Shown: positions 62,374 through 64,000 of the stretch, piece by piece
How positions within the stretch are numbered: position 1 is the first letter of the stretch
Layout: each line of letters opens with the position of its first letter
DNA from: Pteria penguin
Lineage: Eukaryota; Mollusca; Bivalvia; Pterioida; Pteriidae
Direction: 5' to 3'
NCBI GenBank assembly: GCA_035048485.1
Contig: CM068586.1
Coordinates: 30,563,349 to 30,627,348 of the forward strand
DNA length: 64,000 bases
The notes under the pieces: model-generated
Told to the model about the DNA's origin: nothing
Database searches by the model: none
What the model saw: only the letters and a program-made list of their open reading frames with translations
Position numbers and translations under genes: made by a program

Positions 62374-64000
62374 TCAGTCCAGAATATCATTTAAAAGTCT
62401 GGATAACGAGATATCATATGGAGTAATAAGAGTCTCGTAACGACCGTAGAACTTCCTCAGTGACGATGCTAGTCTAGCACATATATAACCCTGGTTGAGC
62501 AGCTTAACTGAAAGTCGCCTAGCCCTCAGAACAAAGTCATTGTAATTTGAACATGCTCTGGAATAACGTATTAACTGAGATATGAATACGCCGTATGCGG
62601 GCGATGATGGAATGTTGCTACTTATGAAAGGAAAGTTTGTGATAGCGAAATTGAAATCGTCACGTGTGTCATAGAGTGAGGTGTTCAATTGACCATTAAT
62701 GTCGAAAGACAACATAATATCTAAATACGAAGTAGAATTACTAGTTTCTGTGGTTTCTTTGACCTCCAGTTCACTTGGATAGATGATGCTAAGGTAATCC
62801 GCGAATGAAGGATTATTAATTGAAAGCAAGTCATCTATATATCTGTAAGTAAAATTGAAGCCAAGAGCCAATTGTTTTTTCCTTGCGAAAGCAAAGACTG
62901 AATGAACTCAGCTTCGTATGAATAAAGGAATATGTCAGCCAGAAGCGGAGCACAGTTAGTGCCCATTGGAATGCCGACAATTTGTTGAAAAACCTTACCT
63001 CCAAACACCACAAAAATGTTATCGATAAGAAAGTTCAACATCTGAATGACAGCTGTTTCAGTGTATTTATTTTTGGAATCAGAATTTTCCCTAACAAAGT
63101 AAGTTTTATCGTGGCCTATTACTATATATTTGAATTTGCGGCTTCCGTTTTTACTAGTAAATGCATTTTGAATAATTTCCGATAATCTGTCTTTTAATTT
63201 CTGATGAGGGATCGTTGTGTACAGAGTCGAAAAGTCAAAAGACTTGATGGAGTGAATCTTAGTAAAACTTTTTGATTTTAGATGTTCTAACAACTCTTTT
63301 GAATTTTTAAGGATCCACATTTGATTAATTCCACTTCTGGAATATACTGTTTCGCAATATCTATGAAGGCCAGATTTAATTTCTGATAATATTTTTGTGA
63401 GTAGCATCGATACAGATTTTGTGGAACACTTCGAGGAACCAGCGATAAAGCGTTGTTTGTACGGAGTTTTGTGCATTTTTGGAATACAGTACAAATATGG
63501 AAGTTCTAAATTCAATTTATTTGAGTCAATACCAAACGTATTGAGGACAGATTTATGATTCTCGAGTACTTCCGAAACCGAAAAGTTCGTGAGAGTATAA
63601 GTAGGATTTCCTGGAGCTGAATTTAATCCTAATTCTTTCACTAGGCTGTCAAAGTAATATTTCTTACAAGTAAATGTATAATTATTAGATGCTTTATCTG
63701 CTGGTGTAATGATATAATGTTCTTGGAGGAAGGTAAGTTCTCTGACAACATCAGGATCTTTAAAAATAGATTCGAATCTGGTGTTTACAGAACCTTGTAA
63801 TTTTTTAATGTTTGATCTCAGCAGTACTGCAATAGATTTTATCCATTCCGAAAGAGTGTCGACTTGTACTTCCTCTCTTTTTGCCCATCGTGTGGCATAT
63901 TCCTCGCAGCAGTTCATAATATTCTCAAAATTTTGGCTCCATGTGAATGATCTTGGTTCTCTGTATTTTGGACCTGTAAGTAAAAGTTCTCTTAATTTAG
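62374..64000 (-). CDS. PLE-B reverse transcriptase, near intact, runs off the window
   Basis: This is the best-preserved gene. The frame is already open at the right edge (KLRELLLTGPKYREPRSFTW) and continues ATRWAKREEVQVDTLSEWIK, DPDVVRELTFLQEHYIITPA and DKASNNYTF, then CIPKMHKTPYKQRFIAGSSK, motif A FDFSTLYTTIPHQKLKDRL near 63200, motif B QQIVGIPMGTNCAPLLADIF near 62950, motif C FTYRYIDDLLSINNPSF near 62835, SSPAYGVFISQLIRY and SSLRKFYGRYETL, stopping at 62374-62376. A single extra A in an A-run near 62874 shifts the frame between motifs B and C. It is either a recent lesion, a sequencing error or, less likely, programmed frameshifting. The order of motifs and lack of other domains fit a Penelope-like RT. 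No GIY-YIG endonuclease is visible in the part shown; it could lie upstream beyond the edge. The 62835-63917 and 62374-62871 frames are two parts of this one gene. Confidence 0.85.

Overview
This is a eukaryotic, AT-rich, repeat-dominated stretch, most probably from a marine bivalve mollusc. I base that on the set of elements: Penelope-like retroelements with long conserved 3' tails, a Ty3/gypsy element with integrase ahead of reverse transcriptase, YqaJ fragments and short dispersed repeats that I associate with bivalve genomes. That is an inference from pattern memory, not a search. I found no convincing host gene exon, no rRNA gene and no intact tRNA gene. Almost everything that can be named is mobile DNA, most of it broken.

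Layout, left to right. 1-10 kb: an old Penelope-like (PLE-A) tail at 1.2 kb, a mariner transposase end at 3.4 kb, a PLE C-terminal remnant at 5.8 kb and long unrecognised AT-rich DNA. 9.9-15.3 kb: a broken Tc1-like transposase with a small terminal-inverted-repeat element nested in it, a 943-bp pogo-like element flanked by TA, and a possible 4-kb inverted-repeat unit. 15.4-16.4 kb: two PLE-A tails head to tail. 18.8 kb: a near-perfect 51-bp-arm hairpin. 20.8-25.5 kb: a transposase-like fragment, a 29-bp triplicate, a 285-bp direct duplication carrying a foldable motif, and a broken YqaJ-type nuclease domain.

27.2-28.6 kb: a frameshifted PLE-B reverse transcriptase. 30.7-31.8 kb: a 1.14-kb TA-flanked inverted-repeat element with GTTAAC-rich ends. 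34.4-34.9 kb: a 245-bp tandem duplication. 35.5-43.8 kb: reverse-strand PLE-A tails interleaved with a dispersed repeat called R1 here, two tRNA-related SINE copies and a cluster of CGGAAAC motifs. 45.4-50.9 kb: a decayed Ty3/gypsy element on the minus strand, with its 3' end flipped to the plus strand. 51.5-52.0 kb: a 21-bp minisatellite. 52.4-54.2 kb: the longest PLE-A copy with its tail. 55.7-60.8 kb: two LINE remnants and more PLE-A tails. 62.2-64.0 kb: the best-preserved gene in the window, a PLE-B reverse transcriptase that runs off the right edge.

The genes form no pathway. They are copies of selfish elements at different stages of decay. The points of most interest are the unusual pol order and inverted 3' end of the gypsy element, the highly repeated non-coding PLE-A tail with its two 3'-end variants, a foldable motif shared by PLE-B and a tandem duplication, and several young-looking inverted-repeat elements.
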